Positions 4,780 through 5,724 of a stretch of DNA of 5,724 bases are shown piece after piece (positions within the stretch are counted from its first letter, which is position 1; each line of letters begins with the position of its first letter). The notes below the pieces were generated by a model. That model ran no database searches. It was not told the origin of the DNA and saw nothing but the letters and a program-made list of their open reading frames with translations. This DNA is from Methylococcaceae bacterium UBA659. GTDB taxonomy: Bacteria; Pseudomonadota; Gammaproteobacteria; Methylococcales; Methylomonadaceae. Location of the stretch: NCBI GenBank assembly GCA_002299495.1, contig DBNZ01000071.1, forward strand, positions 1-5,724, read 5' to 3'. Both the position numbers and the translations under genes were made by a program.

Positions 4780-5724
4780 TTAAATCGGGAGTCTTTTTTT
4801 CACCGCCGCAGGATGCCCGCGCAACAGTTTAGCAAATCCTTGGGCGGGTAAAGGTTTGCTGAATAGATAACCTTGGTACAAGTCACAACTTTTGCTGGCC
4901 AAAAAGCTCAATTGTTGGGCATTTTCCACCCCCTCGGCCAAGACTTTGAAACCCAATGTTGCACCAATGGCAATAATCGAAGACGCAATTCCCATGTCAT
5001 CGGCATGCCCAGGTATGTCTGCTATAAAACTCTTGTCGATTTTTAAAAGGTCAAGCGGAAACTTTTTTAAATAAGCAAGCGATGAGTATCCCGTGCCAAA
5101 ATCGTCAATCGCAAAACGTATGCCCATAGACCGTAACGTATTTAGCAATTTTAAATTCTCTTCTTGGCGCGACATCAGGGCCGTTTCGGTCAGCTCCAAT
5201 TCCAAGTTTTGAGCCGGGAAGCCTGTTTCTTGCAAAATAGAAATCACCAACGATTCCAAGTCGGATTGGGCGAATTGATGGGGCGAAACATTCACGGCCA
5301 GGCAAAAATTTTCCAACCCTTCATCCAACCATTGTTTGCCTTGCCGGCAAACCTCCCGCAGGACAAATTCGCCGATTTGTAAAATTAAACCGTTTTCTTC
5401 CGCCAACGGAATAAAACTATCCGGCATGATAATGCCTTCTAACGGGTTTAACCAGCGCACCAATGCTTCGGCGCCCACAATTCGTCCGGTTGCGATTTCC
5501 ACTTGAGGCTGGTAAAAAACCGACAGTTCCCCCAATTCAATGGCCTTACGCAACCGGTTATCCAAAGCCATTCGCTTTTGCGCCGCTATGGTCAAGTCCT
5601 CGCTAAAATACGCATACCGCCCGCGTCCTTGGGCTTTGGCCAAATAAAGCGCACTATCGGCTTGCTGCATCAAGATTTCTGGCGTTTTCCCGTGTTCAGG
5701 GAACAAGCTGATGCCAATACTGGC
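4780..5724 (-). CDS. GGDEF-EAL cyclic-di-GMP regulatory protein, 3' part only
   Basis: The gene is cut by the right window edge; its last 314 residues are visible. Residues 1 to about 40 are the end of a GGDEF (diguanylate cyclase) domain: ASIGISLFPEHG, then ADSALYLAKAQGRGRY. Residues about 46-300 form a full EAL phosphodiesterase domain, which hydrolyses c-di-GMP to pGpG. All catalytic positions known from RocR are found with the same spacing: E86 in EALVRW, N145 in VNVSP, E177 in ELTE, D207-D208 in DDFGTGYSSL, K228 in LKIDKSF, E264 and E267 in AEGVEN, and Q284 in LYQGYLF. The EAL domain is therefore predicted active. Whether the GGDEF domain is active, and which sensor domains precede it, cannot be seen. 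A short basic tail (KKRLPI) ends the protein. An internal TTG at 5706 is a leucine codon of the GGDEF domain, not a start. Confidence 0.95.
   Translation of the reverse strand, partial: ASIGISLFPEHGKTPEILMQQADSALYLAKAQGRGRYAYFSEDLTIAAQKRMALDNRLRKAIELGELSVFYQPQVEIATGRIVGAEALVRWLNPLEGIIMPDSFIPLAEENGLILQIGEFVLREVCRQGKQWLDEGLENFCLAVNVSPHQFAQSDLESLVISILQETGFPAQNLELELTETALMSRQEENLKLLNTLRSMGIRFAIDDFGTGYSSLAYLKKFPLDLLKIDKSFIADIPGHADDMGIASSIIAIGATLGFKVLAEGVENAQQLSFLASKSCDLYQGYLFSKPLPAQGFAKLLRGHPAAVKKRLPI

Overview
The window reads as ordinary bacterial chromosome with moderate G+C (a little under half, judged by eye). It is densely packed with housekeeping genes and has no insertion sequence, phage gene, CRISPR array or tRNA. 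The proteins look gammaproteobacterial: an AroG-type class I DAHP synthase, an E. coli-like FolA, and a GGDEF/EAL regulator. A methanotroph of the Methylococcales is a possible source, but this is a guess from overall protein character and not something the sequence proves.

Layout from left to right. Positions 1-130 are non-coding and strongly folded, ending (minus strand) in an intrinsic terminator. Positions 131-2205 hold a two-gene minus-strand operon: a DAHP synthase gene, then a fused thiS-thiG gene whose ATG overlaps the DAHP synthase stop codon (ATGA). A good sigma70-type promoter lies at 2256-2284, directly after the end of folA. folA (2288-2782) is on the same strand. A 41-bp divergent gap separates it from a plus-strand asparaginase-fold gene (2824-3849). 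Positions 3850-3985 form a hairpin-rich spacer between convergent genes. A family I inorganic pyrophosphatase (3986-4690, minus) and the 3' part of a GGDEF-EAL cyclic-di-GMP protein (4780 to beyond the right edge, minus) fill the rest.

How the genes fit together. DAHP synthase opens the shikimate pathway, which supplies aromatic amino acids and p-aminobenzoate. folA makes tetrahydrofolate, which is built on p-aminobenzoate. ThiS-ThiG makes the thiazole half of thiamin, and in bacteria that use ThiH the dehydroglycine for this step comes from tyrosine. The left half therefore looks like an aromatic/cofactor supply cluster. The pyrophosphatase and the c-di-GMP protein have no evident link to it.

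The points most worth a second look are the ThiS-ThiG fusion, which buries the ThiS Gly-Gly tail inside the polypeptide; its translational coupling to DAHP synthase; an asparaginase-like protein with no lysine at all between residues 4 and 180, so the conserved catalytic lysine is absent; and the competing hairpins downstream of thiSG. I saw no clear sign of an entirely new multi-gene system.
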